64,000 bases of DNA from Marivivens aquimaris (lineage in GTDB: Bacteria; Pseudomonadota; Alphaproteobacteria; Rhodobacterales; Rhodobacteraceae). How positions within the stretch are numbered: the stretch's first letter is position 1; each line of letters opens with the position of its first letter. The notes below the pieces were generated by a model, which was not told the origin of the DNA, did no database searches, and was given only the letters and a program-made list of their open reading frames with translations. Of this stretch, positions 44,524 through 53,579 are shown piece by piece. The stretch is from NCBI RefSeq assembly GCF_015220045.1, contig NZ_JADBGB010000001.1, positions 2,907,001 through 2,971,000 on the forward strand, written 5' to 3'. A program made the position numbers and the translations under genes.

Positions 44524-45960
44524 TCACTCGTCCCAGCCGGAGATGGCTTTGACTTCGAGGAATTCTTCGATCCCCCAGACGCCGCCTTCGCGGGCGCGGC
44601 CGGAGGCTTTGACGCCGCCGAAGGGTGCGCCTGCTGCACGGCTTTTGCCGTTCATCTCGACCATGCCCGATTTGAGCTGACGCGCGAGGCGACGTTTGCG
44701 GTCGGTGTCGGTGGTCTGGACGTAGTTTGTCAGGCCGTAGGGCGTATCGTTGGCGATGCGGACGGCGTCCTCTTCGGTGTCGAACGGGATGATCGACAGG
44801 ACGGGGCCAAAGATTTCTTCGCGTTCGATCGTCATGCCGGGATCGACGTCGGCAAAGACGGTCGGGCGGACATAGAAGCCTTTGTTCATGCCTTCGGGCA
44901 GGCCGAGCCCGCCAGCAACGAGGCGAGCGCCTTCATCGATGCCCTTTTGGATATAGCCCTGAATCTGGTCCCACTGGCGTTTGTTCACGACGGGGCCGAT
45001 GTGGTTGCCGTTCTGGTGGCCGGAGGCAACGGGGGTGTTCTCTGCGACCGATTTGGCGATCTCGACCGCTTCGTCGTAGAAATCACGCTCGACCAGCATA
45101 CGGGTCGGGGCGTTGCAGGACTGACCCGAATTGTAGAAGCAGTGCTTCGCGCCGCGGCGGACAGCTTTTTCGCCCGCATCTGCAAAGACCACGTTTGCGC
45201 CTTTGCCGCCGAGTTCGAGGGTCACGCGCTTCATCGTTTCGGCGGCGGTTTTCGAAATCGCACGACCGGCGCGGGTGGAGCCGGTGAAGCTGATCATCTG
45301 AACATCTTCGTGCGCCGAAAGCTGGGTGCCGACGCCTTGGCCATCGCCGTTCACCAGATTGAACACGCCGGCGGGGATGCCGGCGTCATGGACGAATTCT
45401 GCGAACAGCATCGAGGAGAGCGGGGCTTCCTCGGACGGTTTCAGGACAATGGTGCAACCAGCGAGGAGGGCAGGGATCACTTTCAGCGTCACCTGATTCA
45501 TCGGCCAGTTCCATGGCGTGATGAGGCCGACGACCCCGATGGGTTCGAGCGCGATCTGGGTGTCGGTGACATCGTCGCTGAGCGGCTTGATCCATTCGAT
45601 TTTCTCGAACGCATCAAGGAAGTTGCCGAGGTGCCACGGCAGGCATTCGGCCTGATCCTCGTAGCTCATGTCGATCGGGGCACCCATCTCGCGCGAGATC
45701 GCTTCGGCCATTTCCTGACGGCGCAGGTTGTACTGGTCGAGGATTTTGCGAACGTAGTCGGCGCGGGTTGCGGGCGCAGTCGCAGCCCACGACGGGAAGG
45801 CGGCAGAGGCTGCATCGACGGCGGTATTGGTGTCCGCTTCGCTGCCGAGCGAAATGACAGCGGTGACTTCTTCGGTCGACGGGTCGATGACGTCGCAGTC
45901 ACGTGCCACGGCAGGAGCGACCCATTTGCCGTTGATGTAGAATTCGCGCTTTTCGAGCAT
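44524..45960 (-). CDS. NAD(P)-dependent aldehyde dehydrogenase
   Basis: A 478-residue ALDH. VTLELGGKGANVVF contains the general-base Glu and NSGQSCNAPTRMLV the catalytic Cys; the NAD loop is seen in FTGSTRAGRAI. It oxidises an aldehyde to the acid, but the substrate is not readable. AGGAG lies seven bases before ATG 45960. Divergent from the peroxiredoxin gene with a 125-base gap. Confidence 0.92.
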   Translation of the reverse strand: MLEKREFYINGKWVAPAVARDCDVIDPSTEEVTAVISLGSEADTNTAVDAASAAFPSWAATAPATRADYVRKILDQYNLRRQEMAEAISREMGAPIDMSYEDQAECLPWHLGNFLDAFEKIEWIKPLSDDVTDTQIALEPIGVVGLITPWNWPMNQVTLKVIPALLAGCTIVLKPSEEAPLSSMLFAEFVHDAGIPAGVFNLVNGDGQGVGTQLSAHEDVQMISFTGSTRAGRAISKTAAETMKRVTLELGGKGANVVFADAGEKAVRRGAKHCFYNSGQSCNAPTRMLVERDFYDEAVEIAKSVAENTPVASGHQNGNHIGPVVNKRQWDQIQGYIQKGIDEGARLVAGGLGLPEGMNKGFYVRPTVFADVDPGMTIEREEIFGPVLSIIPFDTEEDAVRIANDTPYGLTNYVQTTDTDRKRRLARQLKSGMVEMNGKSRAAGAPFGGVKASGRAREGGVWGIEEFLEVKAISGWDE

Positions 45961-46085
45961 GATTGGCTCCTGAAATTTGATCAAAAATCAGCCTGCCATT
46001 GCTGCGACAAAATCACAAGTGGAGGTAGCGGTAACACTTCCGCAATCCTATATCGGGGCATGAACATATCATTACGGAGGATATT

Positions 46086-46739
46086 ATGGCTCTGCGAATT
46101 AACGATACGATCCCGAACCTGACCGTTGAAACCGATCAGGGTACCCTCAACCTTCATGACTGGATCGGCGATAGCTGGGCTATCCTGTTCTCTCACCCGA
46201 AAGACTTTACCCCTGTTTGCACCACCGAGTTTGGCGCTGTTGCCCAGCTGACCGACGAATGGGCCAAGCGCGGCACAAAGGTCATGGGTATCTCGGTCGA
46301 CGGCGTTGAAGAGCACAAGAAGTGGAAAGGCGACATCGAGAAGTTTGCCGGTGCGGAAGCCAGCTTCCCGATCATCGCTGACAGTGATCTGGCCGTCGCG
46401 AAGGCCTTCGATATGCTGCCCGCCGAAGCCTACTTGCCGGACGGCCGTACTCCGGCCCACACCGCGACCGTGCGTTCGGTGTTCATCGTCTCGCCGGACA
46501 AGAAGCTCCAGCTGTCGATGACCTATCCGATGTCGGTCGGCCGTAACTTTGCTGAAGTTCTGCGCGCTCTGGACGGCCTTCAGGCCACCTACGGCAACCC
46601 GATTGCGACCCCTGCGAACTGGCAGGTCGGCCAGGACGTCATCGTTGCTCTGTCGCTCAACGACGATCAGGCCCGCGAGAAGTTCGGCGATCTGGACATC
46701 AAGCTGCCGTACCTGCGTACTGCCAAATACAACGGCTGA
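46086..46739 (+). CDS. 1-Cys peroxiredoxin (Prx6 type)
   Basis: A 217-residue AhpC/TSA-family enzyme. Peroxidatic Cys45 is in DFTPVCTTEFG; no resolving Cys follows, so it belongs to the 1-Cys Prx6 group, and the long C-terminal arm (PIATPANWQVGQDVIV) is characteristic. It reduces peroxides with an external thiol. Highly biased codon use and a GGAGG site six bases before the start suggest strong expression. Ends before a bidirectional terminator. Confidence 0.92.
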   Translation: MALRINDTIPNLTVETDQGTLNLHDWIGDSWAILFSHPKDFTPVCTTEFGAVAQLTDEWAKRGTKVMGISVDGVEEHKKWKGDIEKFAGAEASFPIIADSDLAVAKAFDMLPAEAYLPDGRTPAHTATVRSVFIVSPDKKLQLSMTYPMSVGRNFAEVLRALDGLQATYGNPIATPANWQVGQDVIVALSLNDDQAREKFGDLDIKLPYLRTAKYNG

Positions 46740-46757
46740 TCCGCTCAGTCGGACAGC

Positions 46758-46790
46758 AAAAAGCCCCGCACGTTTGTGCGGGGCTTTTTT
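46758..46790. terminator. Bidirectional terminator after the peroxiredoxin
   Basis: A near-perfect long stem, AAAAAGCCCCGCAC/GTGCGGGGCTTTTTT, with GTTT loop and six T on the right and A-run on the left; it serves both convergent genes. Confidence 0.93.
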
Positions 46791-46805
46791 GTTGCGCTGT
46801 AAGGC

Positions 46806-47390
46806 TTACGCCATGTTGCGCGGATAGAGGAAAACTTTGGTTCCGGTCGGAACGCGATCATACAGGTCTTTGACGTGATCGTTGATCAGACGGACACAGC
46901 CGTTCGAAACTTCGCGACCGATGGTCAGCGGGTCGGGCGTACCGTGAATGCGCAAATATGTGTCGCGATTACCTTCGTAGAGGTACAGCGCGCGGGCACC
47001 CAGCGGGTTGTCGATGCCGCCTGGCATACCGTCAGCGTACTTGGCATAGACCTCGGGCTCACGAGCGATCATGTCAGGTGTCGGGGTCCAAGTCGGCCAT
47101 TCCTGCTTGCGTTTGATGGTGTAGATGCCGTCCTCATAGAGGTTCGCACGGGCCACACCGACGCGGTACATGATGGCTTGGTTCTCTGGCAGCACCCAGA
47201 ACAGATTGAACGACGTCGGGTCGACGTGGATCGTGTAGGGTTCATAGCCAGCACCAATCGTCACCATCTGCGGTGCGAATTGCTGGGCTTCTTTGGCAAG
47301 CTGATCTTGAGCAGCTTCGGTTTGAGCAAATGCTGGGATGGCGCCACAAACGGCTGCCCCAGCGAGAAAATTACGGCGATTAAAAATCAT
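46806..47390 (-). CDS. L,D-transpeptidase (ErfK/YbiS family), Tat-type start
   Basis: A 194-residue exported enzyme. NRRNFLAGAAVCGAIPAFA is a twin-arginine-like signal. The YkuD catalytic motif reads HGTPDPLTIGREVSNGCVRL (149-168) with His149 and Cys165. It makes 3-3 cross-links in peptidoglycan or ties lipoproteins to it. ATG 47390 is the only sensible start. Unlike the L,D-transpeptidase-like gene at 21883, it has the normal export signal and full motif. Confidence 0.9.
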   Translation of the reverse strand: MIFNRRNFLAGAAVCGAIPAFAQTEAAQDQLAKEAQQFAPQMVTIGAGYEPYTIHVDPTSFNLFWVLPENQAIMYRVGVARANLYEDGIYTIKRKQEWPTWTPTPDMIAREPEVYAKYADGMPGGIDNPLGARALYLYEGNRDTYLRIHGTPDPLTIGREVSNGCVRLINDHVKDLYDRVPTGTKVFLYPRNMA

Positions 47391-47489
47391 AATGCGTTTC
47401 CCTTATTACGGGCCGCCTCAGTGGCGGGTTCGTCAGCTAACGCGCGATTTTCTCAGAAAGTTTCCTGTTCCCTTCCTCACATAAAAGAG

Positions 47490-47515
47490 AAACCCCGACG
47501 TCAACGCCGGGGTTT
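47490..47515 (-). terminator. Terminator of pnp
   Basis: An 8-bp stem AAACCCCG/CGGGGTTT (47490-47497, 47508-47515) with a 10-base loop that can extend by two pairs; on the minus strand it is followed by CTCTTTT, 40 bases past the pnp stop. Confidence 0.85.
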
Positions 47516-47554
47516 CCAAGAGAAGTCAGTGACTTACAGAGATAAGAAAAATTC

Positions 47555-49687
47555 TTATTCTGCCTCTTCTTCCTTCACGATTTCTTCGCCAGTTTCCTGA
47601 TCGACGATCTTCATCGACAGGCGAACTTTACCGCGATCGTCGAAGCCGAGCAGCTTGACCCAGACTTCCTGACCTTCCTTGAGGACGTCAGACGGGTGGT
47701 TCAGGCGACGGTTTTCGATCTGGCTGACGTGGACGAGACCGTCACGCTTGCCGAAGAAGTTCACGAAAGCACCGAAGTCGACAAGCTTGACGACTTTGCC
47801 TTTGTAGACTTTGCCTTCTTCCGGCTCTGCGACGATCGAGTAGATCATGTCGTAGGCCTTCTGGATGGCTTCACCATTCGACGAAGCGATCTTGATGACG
47901 CCGTCGTCGTTGATGTCGACCTTGGCACCCGAAGTTTCGACGATCTCGCGGATGACCTTACCGCCCGAACCGATGACTTCACGGATCTTGTCGGTCGGGA
48001 TCTGCATGGTCTCGATGCGCGGAGCGTGAACCGAGAAGGTGTTCGCAGTGGTCAGCGCCTTCGACATTTCGCCGAGGATGTGCAGACGACCCTGACGTGC
48101 CTGCTCCAGAGCTTTCTTCATGATTTCCGGCGTGATGCCAGCAACCTTGATGTCCATCTGCAGTGAGGTGATGCCGTCTTCGGTACCTGCAACTTTGAAG
48201 TCCATGTCGCCGAGGTGGTCTTCGTCACCGAGGATGTCGGTCAGAACGGCGTAAGAGCCGTCGTCTTCGAGGACCAGACCCATAGCAACACCGGCAACCG
48301 GTGCCTTCAGCGGAACGCCGGCATCCATCATCGACAGCGAGCCACCGCAGACCGAAGCCATGGAGGACGAACCGTTCGATTCAGTGATCTCGGACACAAC
48401 GCGGATGGTGTACGGGAAGTCGGTTGCGGCCGGCAGAACAGCCTGAAGCGCGCGCCATGCGAGCTTGCCGTGACCGATTTCGCGGCGACCCGGCGAACCA
48501 ACGCGGCCAACTTCACCAACCGAGTACGGAGGGAAGTTATAGTGCAGCAGGAAGTTCGAGCGGAAGTTGCCGTGCAGGGCGTCGATGATCTGCTCGTCGT
48601 CGCCGGTGCCGAGGGTGGTCACGACCAGCGCCTGGGTTTCACCGCGGGTGAACAGAGCCGAACCGTGGGTACGCGGCAGCAAGCTGGTTTCCGAAACGAT
48701 CGAGCGAACCTGATCGAGTGCACGGCCGTCGATGCGCTTGCCTTCTTTGACAACCGAACCGCGCAGAACCGACGACTCGAGCTTCTTCAGAGCCGAACCG
48801 AGGTTCGCGTCTTCGAGTTGCTCTTCGGTCAGGGTCGCTTTGACAGCTTCCTTGGCAGCCGAAACGGCAGCAACGCGCTCTTGCTTGTTGGTGATGGCAT
48901 ATGCAGCGCGCATCTGCTCTTCACCAGCGGCTTTCACGATCTCGTAGAGGTCCGAGTAATCCGGCGCGTTGAATTCGAACGGCTCTTTCGCAGCTTCTTC
49001 AGCCAGCGAGATGATGCAGTCGATAACCGGCTGGAGCTGCTCGTGAGCGAAGGTAACCGCGCCCAGCATTTCTTCTTCGGTCAGCTCGTAAGCTTCCGAT
49101 TCCACCATCATCACGGCATCTTTGGTGCCTGCAACAACGAGGTCCAGACGCTGCTCGGGGTTCGAACGCAGGTTGGTCATATCGTCGACCTGCGGGTTCA
49201 GTACGTATTCGCCATCGACGAAACCAACGCGAGCCGCACCGATCGGGCCCATGAACGGAGCGCCCGAAATGGTCAGGGCTGCCGAAGCGGCGATCATTGC
49301 AACGATGTCGGGATCGTTCACGAGGTCGTGCGACAGGACGGTGCACATGACGAGCACTTCGTTTTTGAAGCCCGGGACGAACAGCGGACGGATCGGACGG
49401 TCGATCAGGCGCGCAGTGAGCGTCTCTTTCTCGGTCGGACGAGCTTCGCGCTTGAAGAAGCCGCCCGGTACTTTACCGGCGGCGTAGTATTTCTCTTGGT
49501 AGTGAACCGTAAGCGGGAAGAAATCCTGACCCGGCTTCGCTTCTTTGGCGAAGGTCACGTTTGCCATGACGGAGGTTTCGCCCAGAGTGGCGATAACGGT
49601 GCCGTCGGCCTGGCGAGCAACCTTGCCGGTTTCCAGCGTGAGCGTTTCTTCGCCCCACTGGATCGATTTTTTCACTTCATTGAACAT
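47555..49687 (-). CDS. pnp: Polyribonucleotide nucleotidyltransferase
   Basis: A 710-residue PNPase. Two RNase PH-like domains (about 1-230 and 310-540) flank a helical linker, then a KH domain ([17 protein letters not shown], about 560-576) and an S1 domain ([18 protein letters not shown], about 620-640), with an acidic tail. The phosphorolytic exonuclease is a core part of the degradosome. AGGA is seven bases before ATG 49687. A terminator-like hairpin lies directly in front of the ribosome-binding site, and the rpsO terminator separates it from rpsO, so expression is probably controlled in the leader. Confidence 0.97.
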   Translation of the reverse strand: MFNEVKKSIQWGEETLTLETGKVARQADGTVIATLGETSVMANVTFAKEAKPGQDFFPLTVHYQEKYYAAGKVPGGFFKREARPTEKETLTARLIDRPIRPLFVPGFKNEVLVMCTVLSHDLVNDPDIVAMIAASAALTISGAPFMGPIGAARVGFVDGEYVLNPQVDDMTNLRSNPEQRLDLVVAGTKDAVMMVESEAYELTEEEMLGAVTFAHEQLQPVIDCIISLAEEAAKEPFEFNAPDYSDLYEIVKAAGEEQMRAAYAITNKQERVAAVSAAKEAVKATLTEEQLEDANLGSALKKLESSVLRGSVVKEGKRIDGRALDQVRSIVSETSLLPRTHGSALFTRGETQALVVTTLGTGDDEQIIDALHGNFRSNFLLHYNFPPYSVGEVGRVGSPGRREIGHGKLAWRALQAVLPAATDFPYTIRVVSEITESNGSSSMASVCGGSLSMMDAGVPLKAPVAGVAMGLVLEDDGSYAVLTDILGDEDHLGDMDFKVAGTEDGITSLQMDIKVAGITPEIMKKALEQARQGRLHILGEMSKALTTANTFSVHAPRIETMQIPTDKIREVIGSGGKVIREIVETSGAKVDINDDGVIKIASSNGEAIQKAYDMIYSIVAEPEEGKVYKGKVVKLVDFGAFVNFFGKRDGLVHVSQIENRRLNHPSDVLKEGQEVWVKLLGFDDRGKVRLSMKIVDQETGEEIVKEEEAE

Positions 49688-49702
49688 CAGCGTATCCTAA
49701 AA

Positions 49703-49731
49703 GGGAGCACTCCCGGCCCTCCGGGTCTCCC
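49703..49731 (-). promoter_or_regulatory. Terminator-like hairpin in the pnp leader (possible attenuator)
   Basis: On the minus strand GGGAG-A-CCCGG-AGGG-CCGGG-AGTG-CTCCC forms two stacked 5-bp stems, directly followed by TTTT and then AGGA, the pnp ribosome-binding site. The T run is short. It could end transcription early or form the RNase III-type structure used in PNPase autoregulation. Confidence 0.6.
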
Positions 49732-49739
49732 GTTTGATT

Positions 49740-49757
49740 GGCGGCCCCATTGCCGCC
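49740..49757 (-). other. Second hairpin in the pnp leader
   Basis: Stem GGCGGC/GCCGCC (49740-49745, 49752-49757) with a 6-base loop, upstream of the terminator-like hairpin. The two structures together fill most of the leader near the start codon. Confidence 0.5.
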
Positions 49758-49901
49758 GACCCCATCCATCCATTTCGAGTGCCGGGGTCATAGCACAACG
49801 TCTCAGATGGCGCGCACATACATGAAAACAAGGTGTTTGGAAAGCATTGCTTTCGTGAGGCAAACTCGCCTGCTTGTGGCAGCGGTGCGGCACAAATAAA
49901 A

Positions 49902-49925
49902 ACGCCCGCTCGAATGAGCGGGCGT
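49902..49925 (-). terminator. Terminator of rpsO
   Basis: A perfect 10-bp stem ACGCCCGCTC/GAGCGGGCGT with a 4-base loop; on the minus strand TTTTTATTTG follows. It lies 24 bases past the rpsO stop. Confidence 0.92.
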
Positions 49926-49949
49926 CTCAATTCCGGATCGGATAAGCGA

Positions 49950-50219
49950 TTAGCGGCGGATGCCGAGGCGCTTGATCAGGTCCTGGTAACGGGCCTCTTC
50001 CTTACCCTTGAGGTAGTCCAGCAGCTTACGACGCTGAGCAACCATCTTGAGCAGGCCGCGGCGGCCGTGGTTGTCTTTTTTGTGGGTCTTGAAGTGCTCG
50101 GTCAGAGTGGTGATGCGCGAGGTCAGGATCGCGATCTGAACTTCCGGCGAACCGGTGTCACCTTCTTTGGTGCCGAATTCTTTGATGACGCGTGCTTTTT
50201 CTTCAACGGTGATCGACAT
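49950..50219 (-). CDS. rpsO: 30S ribosomal protein S15
   Basis: Exactly the 89-residue size of bacterial S15. [30 protein letters not shown] and the H-helix block [25 protein letters not shown] are diagnostic. It binds 16S rRNA in the central domain. AAGGAG lies six bases before ATG 50219. In relatives rpsO follows truB and precedes pnp; here three accessory or less conserved genes lie before it. Confidence 0.98.
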   Translation of the reverse strand: MSITVEEKARVIKEFGTKEGDTGSPEVQIAILTSRITTLTEHFKTHKKDNHGRRGLLKMVAQRRKLLDYLKGKEEARYQDLIKRLGIRR

Positions 50220-50354
50220 CGGGATCTCCTTAGTATCAAAGGGTTATGGCGCAGGCCGGGATGTCGTCCAGCAAGGCCCTTGGAGTAGTATCCCTGTCCA
50301 TGACAGCGGATCAGCGGCGCATAGATGAGAATCGTCAGGAAATAAAGAGAAATC

Positions 50355-51122
50355 TCACAGTTTCACCAGCTGCACGCGGCCAAGGTCGAATTCGGAAAGG
50401 TGCCGGAGTTTTGCAAGGTCGGTACCGTCGGCCTGTAGAATGAGCCCGTCGTCGGTTTGCATCGAACTCAGGGTAGGGGGCTCGCCGGAGTAGTTCAGGA
50501 CCAGAACGTCGTCGTCAGTCAGGTCGTCGATGGTGACCGGGCCGGCGATATCGGATGAGATCATGAACACATCGTGACCAGTGCCGCCGTTCAGGTTGTC
50601 ATGCGCAGCACCATGCAGGATGTCCTCGCCTGCGCCGCCATTCAGGAAATCCTGTTCGGTGTCTTGGCCCCCATAAATCTCATCGGAGCCGCTGCCGCCG
50701 TTCAGAACGTCCTCGCCCGCTCCGCCGACCATGACATCATCGCCCAGCGAGCCGAGAAGCGCGTCGTTGCCATCGCCTCCGTACATCTCATCGTTTCCGG
50801 ATCCGCCAATTAGGTTGTCGTCGCCAGTGCCACCGTTCATCAGGTCGTCGCCGATATGTCCCGCAAGATAGTCGGCATCGGATTCGCCCGAGAGTTGGTC
50901 ATCGCCTTCCCCTCCGTGTAGTTCATCCTCGCCGTCGTTCCCCGACAGCAAGTCGTTCCCCATCGCGCCATCGAGGAAATCGGCACCATTCCCGCCGCTC
51001 AATGTATCGTCGCCATCTCCGCCGATGATGATGTCGTCATCGTCCGTTCCATCCTCGGAAATTCCGGGGATAAGAACGGCTCCGGCCAAGGCCATCGTAA
51101 CCAGTCCGACAAGATACAGCAT
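50355..51122 (-). CDS. RTX-repeat protein with N-terminal membrane anchor
   Basis: A 255-residue protein. Residues 1-20 form one hydrophobic segment (MLYLVGLVTMALAGAVLIPG) without a clear cleavage site, followed by an acidic run and about 15-16 RTX nonapeptides (GGxGxDxLx) between residues 33 and 185. A non-repeat C-terminal domain (about 186-255) follows. There is no protease, lipase or adhesin domain. A signal-anchor would put the calcium-binding repeats in the periplasm, unlike normal type I secreted RTX proteins. It lies between rpsO and the DUF1643 gene. Confidence 0.8.
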   Translation of the reverse strand: MLYLVGLVTMALAGAVLIPGISEDGTDDDDIIIGGDGDDTLSGGNGADFLDGAMGNDLLSGNDGEDELHGGEGDDQLSGESDADYLAGHIGDDLMNGGTGDDNLIGGSGNDEMYGGDGNDALLGSLGDDVMVGGAGEDVLNGGSGSDEIYGGQDTEQDFLNGGAGEDILHGAAHDNLNGGTGHDVFMISSDIAGPVTIDDLTDDDVLVLNYSGEPPTLSSMQTDDGLILQADGTDLAKLRHLSEFDLGRVQLVKL

Positions 51123-51185
51123 TGCGCCCTCACCATTTGCAGCTGAAATAGCGCTAGCCCGAGTGCGGTACGAAACGCGAACGAA

Positions 51186-51722
51186 TTATGTGGTTATGGT
51201 TAACGCCGGCCACGGCTGAGGCTGCTGGCTGTAGGAGATATACAGCGGGTGCTTCGGGTGGCCCGCAGCAGTAAGTCCGAGCGTAAACAGCGGCTTACCG
51301 GTTTCTCGCAGAAGTGCCTCGACCTGTGGTCCGCGATTAAGGAATTCTCCGTGCGTTCCCCAAGCGCAGATAATCTGGTCCCCGTCGCGAATCCATTCCA
51401 CAGCAGAACCGCGAATCGCAGCATCGTTTGCAGGTCCGACCGGATCGGCAGCCGCGCGCATTTTCTTGGGGTCGGTGTCACGCCACGCGAAAATGTTAGT
51501 CACGCGGAACGCCCCGAAACCCAGCGCGCGCGCGCGGCGTTCGCAGCGTTCGACGGTCGGGTCGTTCTGGACCTCGGTCGCGGTTGACGGATTGAGCATG
51601 ATAAACAAGGCGCGCCGGCCTTCGGGGTTCCACATGCGGGTCAGCAGATAGCGGTATTTCTCGCATGGCGAGTAGACGGCGACTGATTCAGCGTCGCCTT
51701 TGAGATGACATTTTTCGATCAT
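51186..51722 (-). CDS. DUF1643 family protein
   Basis: A 178-residue protein of unknown function. The family signatures are YLLTRMWNPEGRRALFIMLNPSTA and RARALGFGAFRVTNIFAWRDTDP, and a late IICAWGTHGEF strand. These proteins are often near DNA-modification or RNA genes and may bind nucleotides, but no activity is established that I can state. ATG 51722 follows AGGG by six bases. It sits between truB and the RTX gene. Confidence 0.85.
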   Translation of the reverse strand: MIEKCHLKGDAESVAVYSPCEKYRYLLTRMWNPEGRRALFIMLNPSTATEVQNDPTVERCERRARALGFGAFRVTNIFAWRDTDPKKMRAAADPVGPANDAAIRGSAVEWIRDGDQIICAWGTHGEFLNRGPQVEALLRETGKPLFTLGLTAAGHPKHPLYISYSQQPQPWPALTITT

Positions 51723-51816
51723 TGCCTGCCCTAAAATCCGCAAAATTCTAATCAATTATCTCTGTCAGGGACACAAAGTTAAACCCTCAAGAAGAATCAT
51801 AAATGAAGAGGTTGGT

Positions 51817-52101
51817 ATGGATTGGACCAGCTTGTTGTTGATTGGTTCCATGGGCCTAGGACTTGTCTTCGAATTCAACTTTGACGGCGGAGTAGAGACC
51901 GACGTCAATGATGAGGCGGACATGATGGAAACCGACGAGCACGCGGCATCGATGATGTCGTTTGAAGAGGATATCGATGCTGAGATCGATATCTGGGATA
52001 CGCCGATTATCGACTACGGGCCGATTAATCCCGAAGTCGCGGTGCTGCCTTGGGGTGACCCTGAGGTCGACACCGAGGTATTCGGCGACATGGCTGCGTA
52101 A
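51817..52101 (+). CDS. Small acidic membrane-anchored protein, unknown
   Basis: A 94-residue protein I cannot place. A short hydrophobic stretch (about 4-20, SLLLIGSMGLGLVFEF) is followed by a very acidic tail rich in Asp, Glu and Met, with almost no basic residues. AGAGG lies five bases before ATG 51817, and the gene ends right at the truB stop. It is the only + strand gene in a 6-kb minus-strand block. The anchor-plus-acid plan resembles the N-terminus of the neighbouring RTX protein, without the repeats. The upstream 94 bases are AT-rich. Confidence 0.6.
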   Translation: MDWTSLLLIGSMGLGLVFEFNFDGGVETDVNDEADMMETDEHAASMMSFEEDIDAEIDIWDTPIIDYGPINPEVAVLPWGDPEVDTEVFGDMAA

Positions 52102-53004
52102 TCAGCTGACGAACACGCGTGAAGGGTGAAGTTCACCGCTGCGGAAATGTCCGACAGCAATGGCTTGCCCTTCAAAGCTTGCCCAACATTCCTCATTGAA
52201 TTCAACGTCATGCGCAATAACGGTCGCAGCGTTGCCGTTGCGCAGCCGTGTGATGCTTTCGGGCGGGCAGCGGACTTCGGTTATATCGCAAAGGCCGTCT
52301 TCGAGAGGGCGGAGATAATTGTCGAGCTCCGGCGTCTTCGCCAGTTCCTCGATCTGCTCCATCGTCATGGCACCTTCGGTTTCGAACGGGCCGGACCAGA
52401 TGCGGCGCAGACGCAGGACATGGCCGTAGCAGCCAAGTTTCGCACCGAGGTCGCGTGCGATCGAGCGGACGTACCCGCCTTTGCCGCAGGTCATCTCCAG
52501 AACGACATGATCGGCGTCGGGACGGTCGACCATGACAAGTTCCTCGACCCACAGCGGACGCGCGGCGATCTCGAACTCTTCGTCATCGCGAGCGAGCTTG
52601 TAGGCGCGCTGGCCGTCGATTTTCACGGCCGAGAACTTGGGCGGCACCTGCATGATGTCGCCGAGGAAACCGTTCAGGGCTTCCTTGATCTCGTCATCCG
52701 TCGGGCGCTGGTCGCTTGAGGCGATAATCTCACCCTCAGCATCGTCAGTATTTGTCGCAGCGCCGAGCGTGACGGTGAACTCGTAAGCCTTCAGCGCGTC
52801 GGTGATGTAGGGGATGGTCTTGGTCGCTTCGCCGATAGCGACGGCCAGAAGGCCAGTGGCTTCGGGATCGAGGGTGCCAGCGTGGCCGGCTTTTTTCGCG
52901 CCCAGCGCCCAGCGGATCTTGTTGACCACAGCGGTGGAGGTGATGCCAGCAGGCTTGTCCACGATGATCCAGCCAGAAATATCGCGACCTTTGCGCTTGC
53001 CCAT
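52102..53004 (-). CDS. truB: tRNA pseudouridine-55 synthase
   Basis: A 300-residue enzyme. [13 protein letters not shown] holds catalytic Asp46; [13 protein letters not shown] and [13 protein letters not shown] are the other TruB motifs. It makes psi-55 in the T loop of tRNAs. AAGGAG is six bases before ATG 53004; the ATG at 53010 touches the ribosome-binding site. It follows rbfA by 64 bases. Confidence 0.96.
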   Translation of the reverse strand: MGKRKGRDISGWIIVDKPAGITSTAVVNKIRWALGAKKAGHAGTLDPEATGLLAVAIGEATKTIPYITDALKAYEFTVTLGAATNTDDAEGEIIASSDQRPTDDEIKEALNGFLGDIMQVPPKFSAVKIDGQRAYKLARDDEEFEIAARPLWVEELVMVDRPDADHVVLEMTCGKGGYVRSIARDLGAKLGCYGHVLRLRRIWSGPFETEGAMTMEQIEELAKTPELDNYLRPLEDGLCDITEVRCPPESITRLRNGNAATVIAHDVEFNEECWASFEGQAIAVGHFRSGELHPSRVFVS

Positions 53005-53068
53005 CGTCATCTCCTTGATCTCGGGGCGGGTCTGCTATCGGCCCGCCGCCGGTCCGTCAACCGCGTGC

Positions 53069-53488
53069 TTATTCGTCAGCGTCTTCGATATCGTCGTCTT
53101 CGAGGTCCTGACGCACGTGTTCATCCGCAAACATGCGGCGCGTGTCGTCCATCCGGTCGAAGGTCTCGTCGATTTCGAAACGCAGGTCGGGCGCGTATTT
53201 CAGCGTCAAACCTTTAGTGACGAGGTGACGCAGCTCTGCCTTGTTACGGCGGAGGGCAGCGAGACACTCGTCCTTGTTCTGACCGCCGAGCGGAAGAACA
53301 TATGCGGTTGCGTATTTAAGGTCAGGGGAGCACTGCACCTCGCCCACAGTGATCGACATGCGACCCAGATCAGGATCGTGCACATCGCCACGGGCAAGGA
53401 CGTCCGACAGTGACCTGCGGACGAGTTCGCTCACACGGAGCTGACGCTGGGAGGGGCCGGAGCCCGAATTGAAACGGTTCTTTGCCAT
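53069..53488 (-). CDS. rbfA: Ribosome-binding factor A
   Basis: A 139-residue KH-type protein for late 30S maturation and 16S 5'-end processing. [25 protein letters not shown] and the strand [20 protein letters not shown] are typical; an acidic tail (about 125-139) is family-like. ATG 53488 avoids a 13-residue unusual extension to 53527. Divergent from dapB, 91 bases between. Confidence 0.93.
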   Translation of the reverse strand: MAKNRFNSGSGPSQRQLRVSELVRRSLSDVLARGDVHDPDLGRMSITVGEVQCSPDLKYATAYVLPLGGQNKDECLAALRRNKAELRHLVTKGLTLKYAPDLRFEIDETFDRMDDTRRMFADEHVRQDLEDDDIEDADE

Positions 53489-53579
53489 ATCGCCCATGTA
53501 AGCGCGATCAGCGCACTTGCCAAGCAAGGCGTTGCAGGGCTAGCACCGATACGCAATTCAAAGCCAAGAGGATGACGAC

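Noticed and set aside
48215..49825. 536-codon open frame opposite pnp
   Set aside because: Antisense shadow of pnp and its leader; composition rich in Arg, His and Gln as in other shadows.
49687..49930. Short open frames of 68-77 codons in the pnp leader
   Set aside because: They overlap the rpsO terminator and leader hairpins, have no ribosome-binding site and low-complexity products.
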